Shown here: positions 18,607-26,979 of the stretch, piece by piece | Layout: the number at the start of each line of letters is the position of its first letter | Position numbering within the stretch: position 1 is the first letter of the stretch | Notes under the pieces: model-generated | Told to the model about the DNA's origin: nothing | What the model saw: only the letters and a program-made list of their open reading frames with translations | The model's database searches: none | Translations under genes and position numbers: made by a program | Assembly (NCBI RefSeq): GCF_900143005.1 | Contig: NZ_FRCS01000005.1 | Coordinates: 124,001-188,000 of the forward strand | Length of the DNA: 64,000 bases | From: Cryptosporangium aurantiacum | GTDB taxonomy: Bacteria; Actinomycetota; Actinomycetes; Mycobacteriales; Cryptosporangiaceae | Reading direction: 5' to 3'

Positions 18607-18943
18607 CGGTTCCGCCGGGGAGCCGGTCGCGGTTGCGGGCGACCCAGCGGTAGACCGGCCAGGCGAGCGCCCGCACCGGCGCGAGCCGCAGCACCCACCC
18701 GGCCGGCCGCCAGAACGAGCCGGCGTCGATCAGCAGCTGCGCGATCGCGTCCGGACCGGCGGCGCGGCGCTCGGGCGACACCCACTGCACGGCGGTCTCG
18801 GCCTCGTCCATCGTGAGCCCGAGCGCGTCCAGGTCCGTGCGCTGCCACGCGACGACCGCGGCGGACGTCGGGATGCGGCGCTCGATGAAGCGTGCACACG
18901 TCGAGCAGAACGCGCAGTCGCCGTCGTAGACGAAGGTGGCCAT
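18560..18943 (-). CDS. DCC1-like thiol-disulfide oxidoreductase (DUF393)
   Basis: A 127-residue protein starting FVYDGDCAFCSTCARFIERR, which carries the DUF393 signature (D-G-x-C-x-x-C plus a further Cys). The fold is thioredoxin-like and would catalyse thiol-disulfide exchange, possibly serving the HTTM membrane protein encoded on the other strand. The 3' ends of the two genes overlap by 47 bp, so they would produce complementary mRNA tails. Confidence 0.88.
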   Translation of the reverse strand: MATFVYDGDCAFCSTCARFIERRIPTSAAVVAWQRTDLDALGLTMDEAETAVQWVSPERRAAGPDAIAQLLIDAGSFWRPAGWVLRLAPVRALAWPVYRWVARNRDRLPGGTATCALPQAERDRLAG

Positions 18944-18980
18944 GCACTCATTCTGCCGCGCGCTCAGGCGCGCCCCGCGC

Positions 18981-20096
18981 TCAGGCGATCCCTGGGCGCA
19001 GGTGCGGCCCGTCCCAGACGAACGGCATGCCGTGGTCGCGCGCGGTACCGAGCAGGCGCGTTCCGCCGTCCGGCCACAGCGTGATCCGCGCCGTCATCCG
19101 GACCTTCCCGCTCTCGTCGGCCTCGCCCTCGAAGCCGAGCCGCGCCAGCGGGGCGTCCCCGGTAGCGCCCTCTCCGACGTCGGCGAGCAGCGCACCGACC
19201 GCTCCCCAGGTCTCCCGGTCGACGTAGGGCGCGATGACCGAGTGCCACACCACGGTCAGCGTCCCGGCCGATGTCTCCGCCAGCCGGTCGGCGAGCCAGG
19301 CGACCGTGTCGTCGGCCCGGTCGACCGGCGCGGGTACGGCCTCGGCGACCGTGAACGCCGCCCGCAGCCGCGCCAACCGGTCGAGCTGGTCCGCCCAGAC
19401 CAGCGACTCCAGTCGTCGGCGGTGCCCCGGGTCCGCCGGGTCGAGCGGCGCCGGGTCACAACCGCGACGTTCCACGACGCGCACCGGGGTGCTCAGCGGC
19501 ACCGGCGGCGTCCCGCGCCACGGCTCGTCCAGCACCAGCGCGCTCTCCGCGGCGCCGAACACCCCGGCGGAGGTGCGGTACCCGAACCCGTCGGCCCGCA
19601 GGTTCAGGCCGGCCGAGGCGCCGATCTCCAGCAGCCGGATCGGGAGGCCAGTCCGGTGCGCGAGCACCAGGAGGCCGGCGTAGAGCACGGCTGCCCGCCC
19701 GGTCTCGTTCGTCTGGACCGGCAGCGGCAGCAGCGCGGCCACCTGGTCGGAGCGGTCCGCCAGCACCTGGCGGACGACCGGCCACGCGCCCTCGGGCCGT
19801 TCGGTTCCACCCGCGCTCGGGTAGAACGGCGCCAGGTCGGGCAGCGCACCGTCCAGCACCAACCGGTGGAGCGCCGCCATCAGCCGCAACCCGACCACCA
19901 AGTCCGACGTGTAGGGCTCGAGGAGCGTCGTGGCCGGCCCGCCCGACTCCACGTCCGCGGCCACGCTGCGGAGCAGCTCCCGGTACAGCGGAGCCCGATC
20001 GCCGCACGCCGCGGCCTGCCAGCGCAGGCTTCCGGGCAGGTCACCGGCGGCCGGGAACGGCGGCAGGTCGAGTACGGCGTCCGACGGTGCAGTCAT
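18981..20096 (-). CDS. DUF2332 protein
   Basis: A 371-residue protein of the DUF2332 family, of unknown function, common in actinobacteria. Recognisable segments are the N-terminal FRWQAAACGDRAPLY-like opening (here SLRWQAAACGDRAP), PIRLLEIGASAGLNLRADGFGY, which resembles a nucleotide or SAM-binding G-x-S-x-G loop, and VVWHSVIAPYVDRETW. A methyltransferase-like fold is plausible. It is divergent from the radical SAM gene, which has a LexA box in the shared 144-bp gap. Confidence 0.82.
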   Translation of the reverse strand: MTAPSDAVLDLPPFPAAGDLPGSLRWQAAACGDRAPLYRELLRSVAADVESGGPATTLLEPYTSDLVVGLRLMAALHRLVLDGALPDLAPFYPSAGGTERPEGAWPVVRQVLADRSDQVAALLPLPVQTNETGRAAVLYAGLLVLAHRTGLPIRLLEIGASAGLNLRADGFGYRTSAGVFGAAESALVLDEPWRGTPPVPLSTPVRVVERRGCDPAPLDPADPGHRRRLESLVWADQLDRLARLRAAFTVAEAVPAPVDRADDTVAWLADRLAETSAGTLTVVWHSVIAPYVDRETWGAVGALLADVGEGATGDAPLARLGFEGEADESGKVRMTARITLWPDGGTRLLGTARDHGMPFVWDGPHLRPGIA

Positions 20097-20159
20097 GACG
20101 GCCTCCTACGGCGTGGACGGGACAAACGGACTTCTGACACAACCGTGTCCTACTGGCGC

Positions 20160-20175
20160 TCGAACGCTTGTTCGA
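20160..20175. promoter_or_regulatory. LexA (SOS) box
   Basis: TCGAAC-GCTT-GTTCGA is a perfect match to the actinobacterial/mycobacterial SOS box TCGAAC-N4-GTTCGA. It lies 65 nt before the radical SAM start (20241) and 63 nt from the divergent DUF2332 start (20096), so it could control either or both. Repression by LexA and induction by DNA damage are inferred from the consensus. Confidence 0.85.
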
Positions 20176-20240
20176 ATACGGTGGTGTTCGACGCGGGGTT
20201 CCCCGCGCCGGGGCGCAAACCGAGACCGACAGGAGAGGCG

Positions 20241-21293
20241 ATGCGCTGGGACCACATGCGGCTGCTGTCGACCGAGAACGGCGACGCGGAGGCGGCACCG
20301 CTGCCCCTCCCGCTGCCGTTCGAGGGCGCCGGCGTCCAGGTCCGCACGATCGACACCCCGGAGTTCCGGGGGGTCACCTTCTACGAGATCCGGGCGAAGT
20401 CGATTCTGAACCGGGTGCCCGCGTCGTCCCCGGTGCCGTTCCAGTGGACGGTGAACCCGTATCGGGGGTGTACGCACGCCTGCACGTACTGCTTCGCCCG
20501 GAACACGCACACCTACCTCGACCTCGACGCCGGCCACGACTTCGATTCGCGGATCGTGGTCAAGGTCAACGCCGGCGAGTTGCTGCGCCGCGAACTCGGC
20601 GCGCGGTCGTGGGCGGGCGAACACGTGGCGATGGGCACCAACACCGACCCGTACCAGCGGGCCGAAGGCCGCTACGGCCTGATGCGGGAGGTGATCACCG
20701 CGCTGCGCGACCACGCGAACCCTTTTTCGATCCTGACCAAGGGGACGCTCGTGCTGCGCGACCTCGACCTGCTGACCGAAGCAGCGCAGGTCACCGACGT
20801 CCGGGTGAACGTCTCGGTGGGTTTCGTCGACGCGGCGCTCTGGCGGCAGGTCGAGCCGGGTACGCCGAACCCGCGGGCCCGCCTCGGGGTCTGCCGGGCG
20901 CTGACCGACGCCGGTATCGGGTGTGGCGTCCTGATGGCGCCCGTGCTCCCGTACCTCACCGACACCGACGAGCAGCTCGAAGCCACGGTCGCGGCCATCG
21001 CGGACGCGGGGGCGGTCGCGGTCACGCCGCTGACCCTGCACCTGCGGCCCGGCGCGCGCGAGTGGTTCCTCGGCTGGCTGCGCGGCGCCCGGCCCGACCT
21101 CGTCGGGGCCTACCGCAGGCTCTACCGCGAGTCGGCCTACGCGCCGGCCGAGTACACCCGGGCGCTGAACGCACGCGTGCACGAGATCGCGGCGTCGTAC
21201 GGCATCGGCCGCCGGACGCCGAGCAACGCCCGCGACGTCGCCCCGGAGGAGGTCACGGCCGAACCGGCCGCTCAGCAGCTGATGTTGCTCTGA
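20241..21293 (+). CDS. Rv2578c-type radical SAM protein
   Basis: A 350-residue radical SAM enzyme. The Fe-S motif is CTHACTYCF (C-x3-C-x2-C) at about residue 80, preceded by PFQWTVNPYRG; GTNTDPYQRAEGRYGLMR follows, the pattern of spore-photolyase-like and Rv2578c-family proteins. The ATG at 20241 has AGGAGAGG just upstream; the frame remains open much further upstream but that is antisense to DUF2332. A LexA box in the promoter suggests a damage-responsive role, perhaps nucleic-acid repair or modification. The substrate is unknown. Confidence 0.92.
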   Translation: MRWDHMRLLSTENGDAEAAPLPLPLPFEGAGVQVRTIDTPEFRGVTFYEIRAKSILNRVPASSPVPFQWTVNPYRGCTHACTYCFARNTHTYLDLDAGHDFDSRIVVKVNAGELLRRELGARSWAGEHVAMGTNTDPYQRAEGRYGLMREVITALRDHANPFSILTKGTLVLRDLDLLTEAAQVTDVRVNVSVGFVDAALWRQVEPGTPNPRARLGVCRALTDAGIGCGVLMAPVLPYLTDTDEQLEATVAAIADAGAVAVTPLTLHLRPGAREWFLGWLRGARPDLVGAYRRLYRESAYAPAEYTRALNARVHEIAASYGIGRRTPSNARDVAPEEVTAEPAAQQLMLL

Positions 21294-21364
21294 GTCCAGC
21301 CCGCTGACGGCCGGGCCCGGCCTGGGGACCGGTCCGACTGTCAGCAGGACGAGTCCGCGTGCTG

Positions 21365-21555
21365 CCGCCCGCCTGCGCCCCCACCCGGGCGGAGCGGCCG
21401 ACGAACGGACTCGGCCAGAGCCCCGTTCCCGCCGGACTGCGGCCGCGGGAACGGGGCCGACGCACCGCGCCCAGCCTGCGTACGGGGTCCGGGTCTGCGC
21501 AGGCAGGCGCGGTGCACGGGCGGACTGGGTGCAGCACCCCTGCACCCAGTCCGCC
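21365..21555. terminator. cluster of hairpins between convergent genes
   Basis: The 283-bp gap between the radical SAM and acyl-CoA dehydrogenase genes holds several inverted repeats. One is CCGCCCG / CGGGCGG. A 13-bp perfect stem pairs 21420-21432 with 21445-21457. An imperfect stem ACCGCGCC / GGCGCGGT follows, and then a 16-bp perfect stem (21519-21534 with 21540-21555, loop CACCC). No T-run follows, so termination would depend on structure alone or on Rho. Confidence 0.7.
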
Positions 21556-21576
21556 TTCCCACGGTGCGTTCCGGAC

Positions 21577-22779
21577 TTACCCCTTGAGGCCGTACTCACG
21601 GAGCAGGCCGCGGCTGATGATCGTCTTCTGGATCTCCGACGTGCCCTCGCCGATGAGCAGGAACGGCGCCTCACGCATGAGCCGCTCGATCTCGTACTCC
21701 TTGGAGTAGCCGTAACCGCCGTGGATGCGGAACGCCTCCTGGGTGACCTCGGCGCAGTACTCGCTGGCCAGCAGCTTGGCCATGCCCGCCTCGACGTCGT
21801 TGCGCTGGCCGGCGTCCTTCAGCCGGGCGGCGTTCACCATCAGGGCGTGCGCGGCCTCGATCTTCGTCGCCATCTCGGCGAGCTTGAACGCGATCGCCTG
21901 GTGGTCGACGATCGCCTTGCCGAACGTCTTGCGCTGCTGGGCGTAGCTGACGCCCAGCTCGAACGCCCGGATCGCGATGCCGCACGCGCGGGCCGCGACG
22001 TTCACCCGGCCGACCTCGATGCCGTCCATCATCTGGTAGAAGCCGCGCCCGGCCTTGTCCGGCCCGCCGAGGATCGAGGTCGCCGGGATCCGCGCGTCGT
22101 CGAAGATGAGCTCGGTCGTCTCGACGCCCTTGTAGCCCATCTTCTCGATCTTCTTCGGGATCGTGATGCCCTGCGCGGTCTCGCCGAAGCCCGGTTCCTT
22201 CTCGACCAGGAACGTCGTCATGTTCTTGTAGACCGACTCGTTCCCCTCGTCGGTCTTCACCAGCGTCGCGACGACCGACGACTGCGCGCCGTTGGTCAGC
22301 CACATCTTCTGGCCGGTGATCGAGTAGTGATCTCCGTCCTTCTTCGCGCGGGTCGAGATGGCCGAGACGTCCGAGCCCAGGGCCGGCTCGGACATCGAGA
22401 ACGCGCCCCGGACGTCGCCGGTGGCCATCTTCGGCAGCAGGCGCTGCTTCTGCTCGTCGGTGCCGTGCTGGCGCAGCAGGTACGCGACGATGAAGTGGGT
22501 GTTGATGATGCCCGAGACGCTCATCCAGCCGCGGGCGATCTCTTCGACGACCAGCGCGTACGTCAGCAGCGACTCGCCGAGGCCCCCGTACTCCTCGGGG
22601 ATCATGAGCCCGAACAGGCCCATCTCCTTCATGCCGTCGACGATCTCGGTGGGGTACTCGTCGGCGTGCTCGAGTTCCTGCGCGTGCGGGATGATCTCCT
22701 TGTCGACGAAGGTCCGGACCGTCGCGAGGATGTCGGTCTGGATTTCAGTCAACCCGTGGGTCTGCGCGAGACGGGCCAT
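21577..22779 (-). CDS. acyl-CoA dehydrogenase
   Basis: A 400-residue flavin acyl-CoA dehydrogenase of usual length. Features: N-terminal helical domain with LFGLMIPEEYGGLGESLLTYA, FAD/substrate motif AFSMSEPALGSDVSAI, KMWLTNGAQS, then RKTFGKAIVDHQAIAFKLAEM and the C-terminal IHGGYGYSKEYEIERLMREA and IGEGTSEIQKTII segments. It oxidises an acyl-CoA to the enoyl-CoA with electron transfer to ETF. The relation to FadE19-type enzymes and to the MaoC (16683) and CitE-like (24437) genes suggests branched-chain acyl-CoA breakdown; the exact substrate is unknown. Confidence 0.9.
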   Translation of the reverse strand: MARLAQTHGLTEIQTDILATVRTFVDKEIIPHAQELEHADEYPTEIVDGMKEMGLFGLMIPEEYGGLGESLLTYALVVEEIARGWMSVSGIINTHFIVAYLLRQHGTDEQKQRLLPKMATGDVRGAFSMSEPALGSDVSAISTRAKKDGDHYSITGQKMWLTNGAQSSVVATLVKTDEGNESVYKNMTTFLVEKEPGFGETAQGITIPKKIEKMGYKGVETTELIFDDARIPATSILGGPDKAGRGFYQMMDGIEVGRVNVAARACGIAIRAFELGVSYAQQRKTFGKAIVDHQAIAFKLAEMATKIEAAHALMVNAARLKDAGQRNDVEAGMAKLLASEYCAEVTQEAFRIHGGYGYSKEYEIERLMREAPFLLIGEGTSEIQKTIISRGLLREYGLKG

Positions 22780-22902
22780 CGGGCGCTCTCCCTCCGTCGG
22801 CGGGGCAGCCGAGAGCAGGGTCGCCCTCGACCGTTGTTACCGACGAGTATGCCCATCCGAACCGATAAAGCCCCCTGTGAACCCCGCTACAGAGGGTCGG
22901 CG

Positions 22903-22962
22903 AAAAAGTTTGGCCACCGATCGACGTATCACCCGGCGGGGATGCGTCGATAAGTGGCCAAA
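22903..22962 (-). terminator. long intrinsic terminator after the SDR gene
   Basis: Arms 22909-22926 and 22945-22962 pair at 16 of 18 positions (TTTGGCCAC outermost). Read leftward, the stem is followed directly by CTTTTT (22908-22903), the classic intrinsic terminator of the leftward SDR gene ending at 22975. Confidence 0.85.
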
Positions 22963-22974
22963 TTTTCGAAGAGC

Positions 22975-23763
22975 TCAGCCCCGGGACTCCAGGACGGAGT
23001 TGCCGCCGTCGACGACGAGCATCTGGCCGGTGACGTAGGACGCGGCGGGCGTCGTCAGGAACGCCACCAGCGCCGCCACCTCGTCCGGGGAGCCCGGCCG
23101 CCCGAGCGGCGTCAGCCGCCCGTAGTGCAGCTCGCTCACGGTCGAGGACCCGGTGTGGATCCAACCCGGCGCCACGGCGTTCACCGTGACCCCGTCGGCC
23201 ACGACCTCCATCGCGAGCGCGCGGGTCAGCCCGACCATGCCGGCCTTCCCCGCCGCGTACCCGGCCTCGGCGGGCATCGCGTTGACCGGTCCGGTCGTGG
23301 ACGAGACGTTGACGATCCGTCCCCAGCCCCGTTCGGTCATCCCGCCGACGAACGCCCGGCTGGTGAGGAACGCGGTGGTGAGGTTGCGGTCGATCTCGGC
23401 GCGCCAGTCGTCGTCGGTGAGCTGGCTGACCGGGCGCAGCACCTCCGGGCTGGCGACGCTGGCCATCCCGGCGTTGTTGACCAGCACCTCGACGTCGCCG
23501 AGCGTTTCGCGGACGGCGTCCGCGAACGCCTCGACCTCCGCGGGGTCGACCAGGTCCACGACGAACCCGGCCGCACCGAGTTCGGCGGCGCGTTCGTGGA
23601 TCCGGCGGGTCGTCGAGACGATGCCGACGCGGGCACCGAGGCCGATCAGCCGACGTGCGATCGCGTAACCGATGCCGTCCGGGCTGCCGGCTCCGGTGAC
23701 GAGCGCGACCCTGCCGTCGAGGCGGTCGGTGGGGTTAACCGTCGGGGCGGCGTGCTCACTCAT
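22975..23763 (-). CDS. short-chain dehydrogenase/reductase
   Basis: A 262-residue classical SDR. The cofactor loop is [18 protein letters not shown] (a longer Gly loop than usual), with [13 protein letters not shown] (catalytic Ser) and [14 protein letters not shown] (Tyr-x3-Lys). [11 protein letters not shown] and the C-terminal GQMLVVDGG are typical. The Arg-rich region after beta2 ([10 protein letters not shown]) suggests NADP(H). It could be the 3-hydroxyacyl-CoA step of the nearby acyl-CoA genes, which is inference only. The ATG at 23763 is chosen; upstream in-frame sequence is antisense to the DUF4190 gene. Confidence 0.9.
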   Translation of the reverse strand: MSEHAAPTVNPTDRLDGRVALVTGAGSPDGIGYAIARRLIGLGARVGIVSTTRRIHERAAELGAAGFVVDLVDPAEVEAFADAVRETLGDVEVLVNNAGMASVASPEVLRPVSQLTDDDWRAEIDRNLTTAFLTSRAFVGGMTERGWGRIVNVSSTTGPVNAMPAEAGYAAGKAGMVGLTRALAMEVVADGVTVNAVAPGWIHTGSSTVSELHYGRLTPLGRPGSPDEVAALVAFLTTPAASYVTGQMLVVDGGNSVLESRG

Positions 23764-23859
23764 GGGGTGATTGTGTCGTACGTGCTTCACGCGGCGGCGT
23801 CCCGCCCGGAGCGCCCGAACTGTGGTGAACGATGTTGCTGGTGTGATAGACCCGCGCCC

Positions 23860-24390
23860 ATGACGACCAACCCACCGCCGGGCGAAGCCAACCCGTGGGC
23901 CAAGCCGACGTCGGGTTTTCCTGATCCCACCTCGGCTCAACCGGCACCCACGTCGGGCTACCCGGACCCGACCTCCGGATACCCGGCCACCCCGGCCTAT
24001 GACGCGAACGCCTACGCCGGGTACCCGCCCGCCGGTCAGCCGAACGGTTACCCGCCTGCGGGCGCGTGGGGCGCACCACCGCCGGGTTATCCGGGCTACC
24101 CGCCGCCGCGCAAGCAGAACGGCATGGCGCTCGCGTCGATGATCGTGTCGATCTGCTCGCTGGTGATGTGCGGTGGTCTGCCCGGCATCGTCGGCGCGCT
24201 GATCGGGCACTCGGCGAGGAAGCAGATCCGGCAGACCGGCGAGGAAGGCGCGAGCCTGGCGACGGTCGGCATCATCGTCGGCTGGATCGGCTTCGGCCTC
24301 GGCATGGCCGTCGTCCTGGTCTACGCGGTCTTGATCATCGGTGCGGTGGCGTTCGGCTGGTTCGACGAGCCCAACTACAGCACCTACTGA
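23860..24390 (+). CDS. DUF4190 membrane protein with Pro/Tyr/Gly tail
   Basis: A 176-residue protein. Residues 1 to about 85 are low-complexity (repeats of [12 protein letters not shown] and GYPPAG type), probably cytoplasmic. Then come two membrane segments (about 92-112 and 135-160) with [25 protein letters not shown] between them, matching DUF4190. The Cys-Gly-Gly in the first helix is conserved in the family. Function unknown. A strong terminator follows directly. Confidence 0.8.
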   Translation: MTTNPPPGEANPWAKPTSGFPDPTSAQPAPTSGYPDPTSGYPATPAYDANAYAGYPPAGQPNGYPPAGAWGAPPPGYPGYPPPRKQNGMALASMIVSICSLVMCGGLPGIVGALIGHSARKQIRQTGEEGASLATVGIIVGWIGFGLGMAVVLVYAVLIIGAVAFGWFDEPNYSTY

Positions 24391-24394
24391 CACC

Positions 24395-24424
24395 GCGACG
24401 GCCGGGCACCTGCCCGGCCGTCGC
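24395..24424. terminator. bidirectional intrinsic hairpin
   Basis: Fourteen-bp perfect inverted repeat GCGACGGCCGGGCA / TGCCCGGCCGTCGC with only two bases between arms, placed 4 nt after the DUF4190 stop and 13 nt before the end of the convergent lyase gene. Confidence 0.8.
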
Positions 24425-24436
24425 TCACTCGTCTGC

Positions 24437-25399
24437 TCAGCTCTCGGGCGGCGTGAACGTCGAGGTCCTGGCCATCCCGGCCGCGCGGCCCTTACCGGCG
24501 ATTACCAGCGCCATCTTCCGGCTCGCCTCGTCGATCATCTCGTCGCCGAGCATCGCGGAGCCCTTCTTACCGCCGGCCTCCGAGGTCGACCACTCGTACG
24601 CGTCGAGGATCAGCTCGGCGTGGTCGTAGTCCTCCTGGCTCGGCGCGAAGATCTCGTTCGCCGCGTCGATCTGGCCGGGGTGCAGCACCCACTTGCCGTC
24701 GTAGCCGAGCATGGCGGCCCGCTTCGCGACCTCGCGGAACGCGTCCACATCGCGGATCTGCAGGAACGGACCGTCGATCGCCTGCTTGTCGTGGGCCCGC
24801 GCCGCCATCAGGATCTTCATCAGGATGTAGTGGAACGGGTCCGCCGGGTAATCCGGGTGCAGCGCGCCCACGACCAGCGACTTCATGTTGATGCTCGCCA
24901 TGAAGTCGGCCGGGCCGAAGATGATCGTCTCGACCCGCGGCGAGGCCTGCGCGATCGCGTCCACCTCGATCAGGCCCTTGGCGTTCTCGATCTGCGCCTC
25001 GATGCCGATCCGCCCGACCTCGAAGCCCATCGTCTTCTCGATCTGGGTCAGCGTGAAGTCCAACCACTGCACCTGCGCCGCGGACTGCACCTTCGGCAGC
25101 ATGATGCAGTCGAGGTTCGGGCCCGCGCCCTCGACGACCTCGACGACGTCCCGGTAGGTCCAGTGCGTGGTGAGGTCGTTGACCCGCACCACCCGGATCT
25201 TGTCGCCCCAGCCGCCCTCGTTCAGCGCAGCGACGATGTTCTTCCGCGCCTCGGGCTTGGCCAGCGGGGCGCATGCGTCCTCGAGGTCGAGGAACACCTG
25301 GTCGGCGGGGAGGCCCTTGGCCTTCTCCAGGAACCGCGGGTTCGATCCCGGCACGGCCAGACACGACCGGCGAGGCCGCAGGGTCCGAGGCTCAGACAT
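24437..25399 (-). CDS. CitE-like HpcH/HpaI family CoA-ester lyase
   Basis: A 320-residue TIM-barrel lyase. Features are [17 protein letters not shown] at the N-terminus (CoA site), [13 protein letters not shown] (Asp/Glu), [13 protein letters not shown] (Arg), [20 protein letters not shown] (metal-binding Glu) and [12 protein letters not shown] (metal Asp). The length and long C-terminus fit the malyl/citramalyl-CoA lyase-like class such as Rv2498c. Cleavage of a 3-hydroxyacyl-CoA such as citramalyl-CoA is likely. ATG 25399 has AGGAG 8 nt upstream; GTG three codons earlier is less well placed. MaoC and acyl-CoA dehydrogenase partners are nearby but not adjacent. Confidence 0.88.
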   Translation of the reverse strand: MSEPRTLRPRRSCLAVPGSNPRFLEKAKGLPADQVFLDLEDACAPLAKPEARKNIVAALNEGGWGDKIRVVRVNDLTTHWTYRDVVEVVEGAGPNLDCIMLPKVQSAAQVQWLDFTLTQIEKTMGFEVGRIGIEAQIENAKGLIEVDAIAQASPRVETIIFGPADFMASINMKSLVVGALHPDYPADPFHYILMKILMAARAHDKQAIDGPFLQIRDVDAFREVAKRAAMLGYDGKWVLHPGQIDAANEIFAPSQEDYDHAELILDAYEWSTSEAGGKKGSAMLGDEMIDEASRKMALVIAGKGRAAGMARTSTFTPPES

Positions 25400-25516
25400 G
25401 GATTGCACTCCTCACGGATGGGCCAACTCATCAGTAACTTACCGACTGACCAGGTCCCGGTTCCGCAAGCGGAACCGGTTCAGACTGTGACGTTCCGCGC
25501 CTGCCCTACCGCCCCC

Positions 25517-26431
25517 TCACACGTCGTGGGGGACGCCGTCCGGCGCGCCACTCCGGCTGCCGAGCACCACGAACGCGAGCCCGATGAGCAGCACCGCGAT
25601 CCCCGGCCAGGCCAGTAGCGGCGGTGCCTGATCCAGGATCACCCATGCGAGCAGAGCCGCACCGGGCACCTCCAGCAGCAGCGCGACGCTGATCGCGGTC
25701 GCCGAGATCGACGACAGCGCCCAGTTGATCAGCGAGTGCCCGAGCAGCTGCGGCCCGATCGTGACCGCGGCCAGCAGCAGCCAGGTGTGCGCCGGGTACC
25801 CCTCCAGTCGCACACCGCCGATCAGGCACACGACCAGCAGCACCGCGGCGCAGCTGCCGTAGCCGAACGTCGTGTACGTCGTCGTGCTGGTTTCGGCCCG
25901 GATCCCGGCGCCGACGGTCACGTAGGCCGCCGCCAGCACCGCCCCGGCCAGCGCGAGTGCGTCGCCCAGCAGCGCCCGCCCGGAGACCGTGACGTCGGCG
26001 CCAGTCATCAGCGCCACCCCGACCACGGCGAGCACCACGCCGGCCCAGAACCGGGACGAGAACCGTTGCCCGGAACGCAGCGCGATCAGCGCCGCCCAGA
26101 TCGGTTGGGTGCACACCAGCGCGGTGGCGGTCGCGACGCTGGTCATCGTCACGCTCGGCACCCAGGTCGCGAAGTGCCCGGCCAGCAAGATCCCCGCGAG
26201 TGAACACCGCAGCACGGTCCGCCGGTCCGGCCGCGCACCCCGGTTGCGCCCCAGCCGGACCACGGTCACCGGCGCCAGCACCGAGAGCGCCATCGCGTTG
26301 CGCCAGAACGCGATCGCCAGCGCGGGCACCACGCTGGCGGCCGCGGCCATCAACGGGCCGGACCCGCCGACGGCGACGATCGCGACCGCCACCGCTCCCC
26401 AGGTCATCGGTGTCGCGGTCGAACGGGTCAC
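25517..26431 (-). CDS. EamA/DMT superfamily transporter
   Basis: A 304-residue inner-membrane protein with about ten hydrophobic helices arranged as two EamA repeats (first: GSGPLMAAAASVVPALAIAFWRNAM; second after about residue 160). The RxNxM-like FWRNAMA in the first repeat is typical. It is probably an exporter of small metabolites; the substrate is unknown. The GTG start at 26431 leaves only 30 bp to the divergent gene at 26462, so both must share a very compact promoter or lack leaders. Confidence 0.87.
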   Translation of the reverse strand: MTRSTATPMTWGAVAVAIVAVGGSGPLMAAAASVVPALAIAFWRNAMALSVLAPVTVVRLGRNRGARPDRRTVLRCSLAGILLAGHFATWVPSVTMTSVATATALVCTQPIWAALIALRSGQRFSSRFWAGVVLAVVGVALMTGADVTVSGRALLGDALALAGAVLAAAYVTVGAGIRAETSTTTYTTFGYGSCAAVLLVVCLIGGVRLEGYPAHTWLLLAAVTIGPQLLGHSLINWALSSISATAISVALLLEVPGAALLAWVILDQAPPLLAWPGIAVLLIGLAFVVLGSRSGAPDGVPHDV

Positions 26432-26461
26432 AGTCGAATCCTGCCGTGCCAGGATGCGGGC

Positions 26462-26953
26462 ATGAGCGCGGACGCACACCCGCTGGTCGCCGAGGCGATG
26501 AAGAAGGCCGCCGTCGGCTGGCTGTCGACCGACGGACGACCCGCCACGGCCGCCTGGCTGACGTGGGTCGACGGCGCCGCGTACGTCGTCCACGAGGGCC
26601 CCGAGCAGCCGATCCCCGGCCTCGCCGAGGCGAGCGAGTGCCGGGTCGGCGTCCGCGGTGAACACGGCGGACGCATCCTGACCTGGCGCGCGGCGGTCGA
26701 GCGTGTCGAACCGGGCACACCGCTCTGGGACGAGGTGGCGCCACAGCTCGCGCAGAAACGGCTGAACGCGACCGACCCGGTCGGCGCACCGGACCGGTGG
26801 GCCACCACCGCACGGATCAGCAGGCTGGTGCCGGTGGGCGACCCGGTCGAGGAGGGCGCTTCGCTCCCGGACGACATCGGGGCTGCCCCACCGCGGCCGA
26901 CCTCGGCGACGACCCCCACGCCGATACCGCGCACGTTCCACCGGCGGCGGTGA
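26462..26953 (+). CDS. small protein resembling FMN-binding split barrels
   Basis: A 163-residue protein beginning HPLVAEAMKKAAVGWLSTDG, with TAAWLTWVDGAAYVVHEGPEQ and GRILTWRAAVERVEPGT, a strand pattern like pyridoxamine-phosphate-oxidase-type split barrels. The C-terminus is a disordered Pro/Thr-rich tail. The family is not certain. It is divergent from the EamA gene and 26 nt upstream of the PRC/MgtE-N/CBS gene. Confidence 0.6.
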   Translation: MSADAHPLVAEAMKKAAVGWLSTDGRPATAAWLTWVDGAAYVVHEGPEQPIPGLAEASECRVGVRGEHGGRILTWRAAVERVEPGTPLWDEVAPQLAQKRLNATDPVGAPDRWATTARISRLVPVGDPVEEGASLPDDIGAAPPRPTSATTPTPIPRTFHRRR

Positions 26954-26979
26954 GCAGCAGCGGCGGTTAGGCTGCGCAG

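Noticed and set aside
18936-21293. A 785-residue version of the radical SAM protein
   Set aside because: The first 435 residues are antisense to DUF2332. The LexA box, ribosome site and ATG at 20241 define the real gene.
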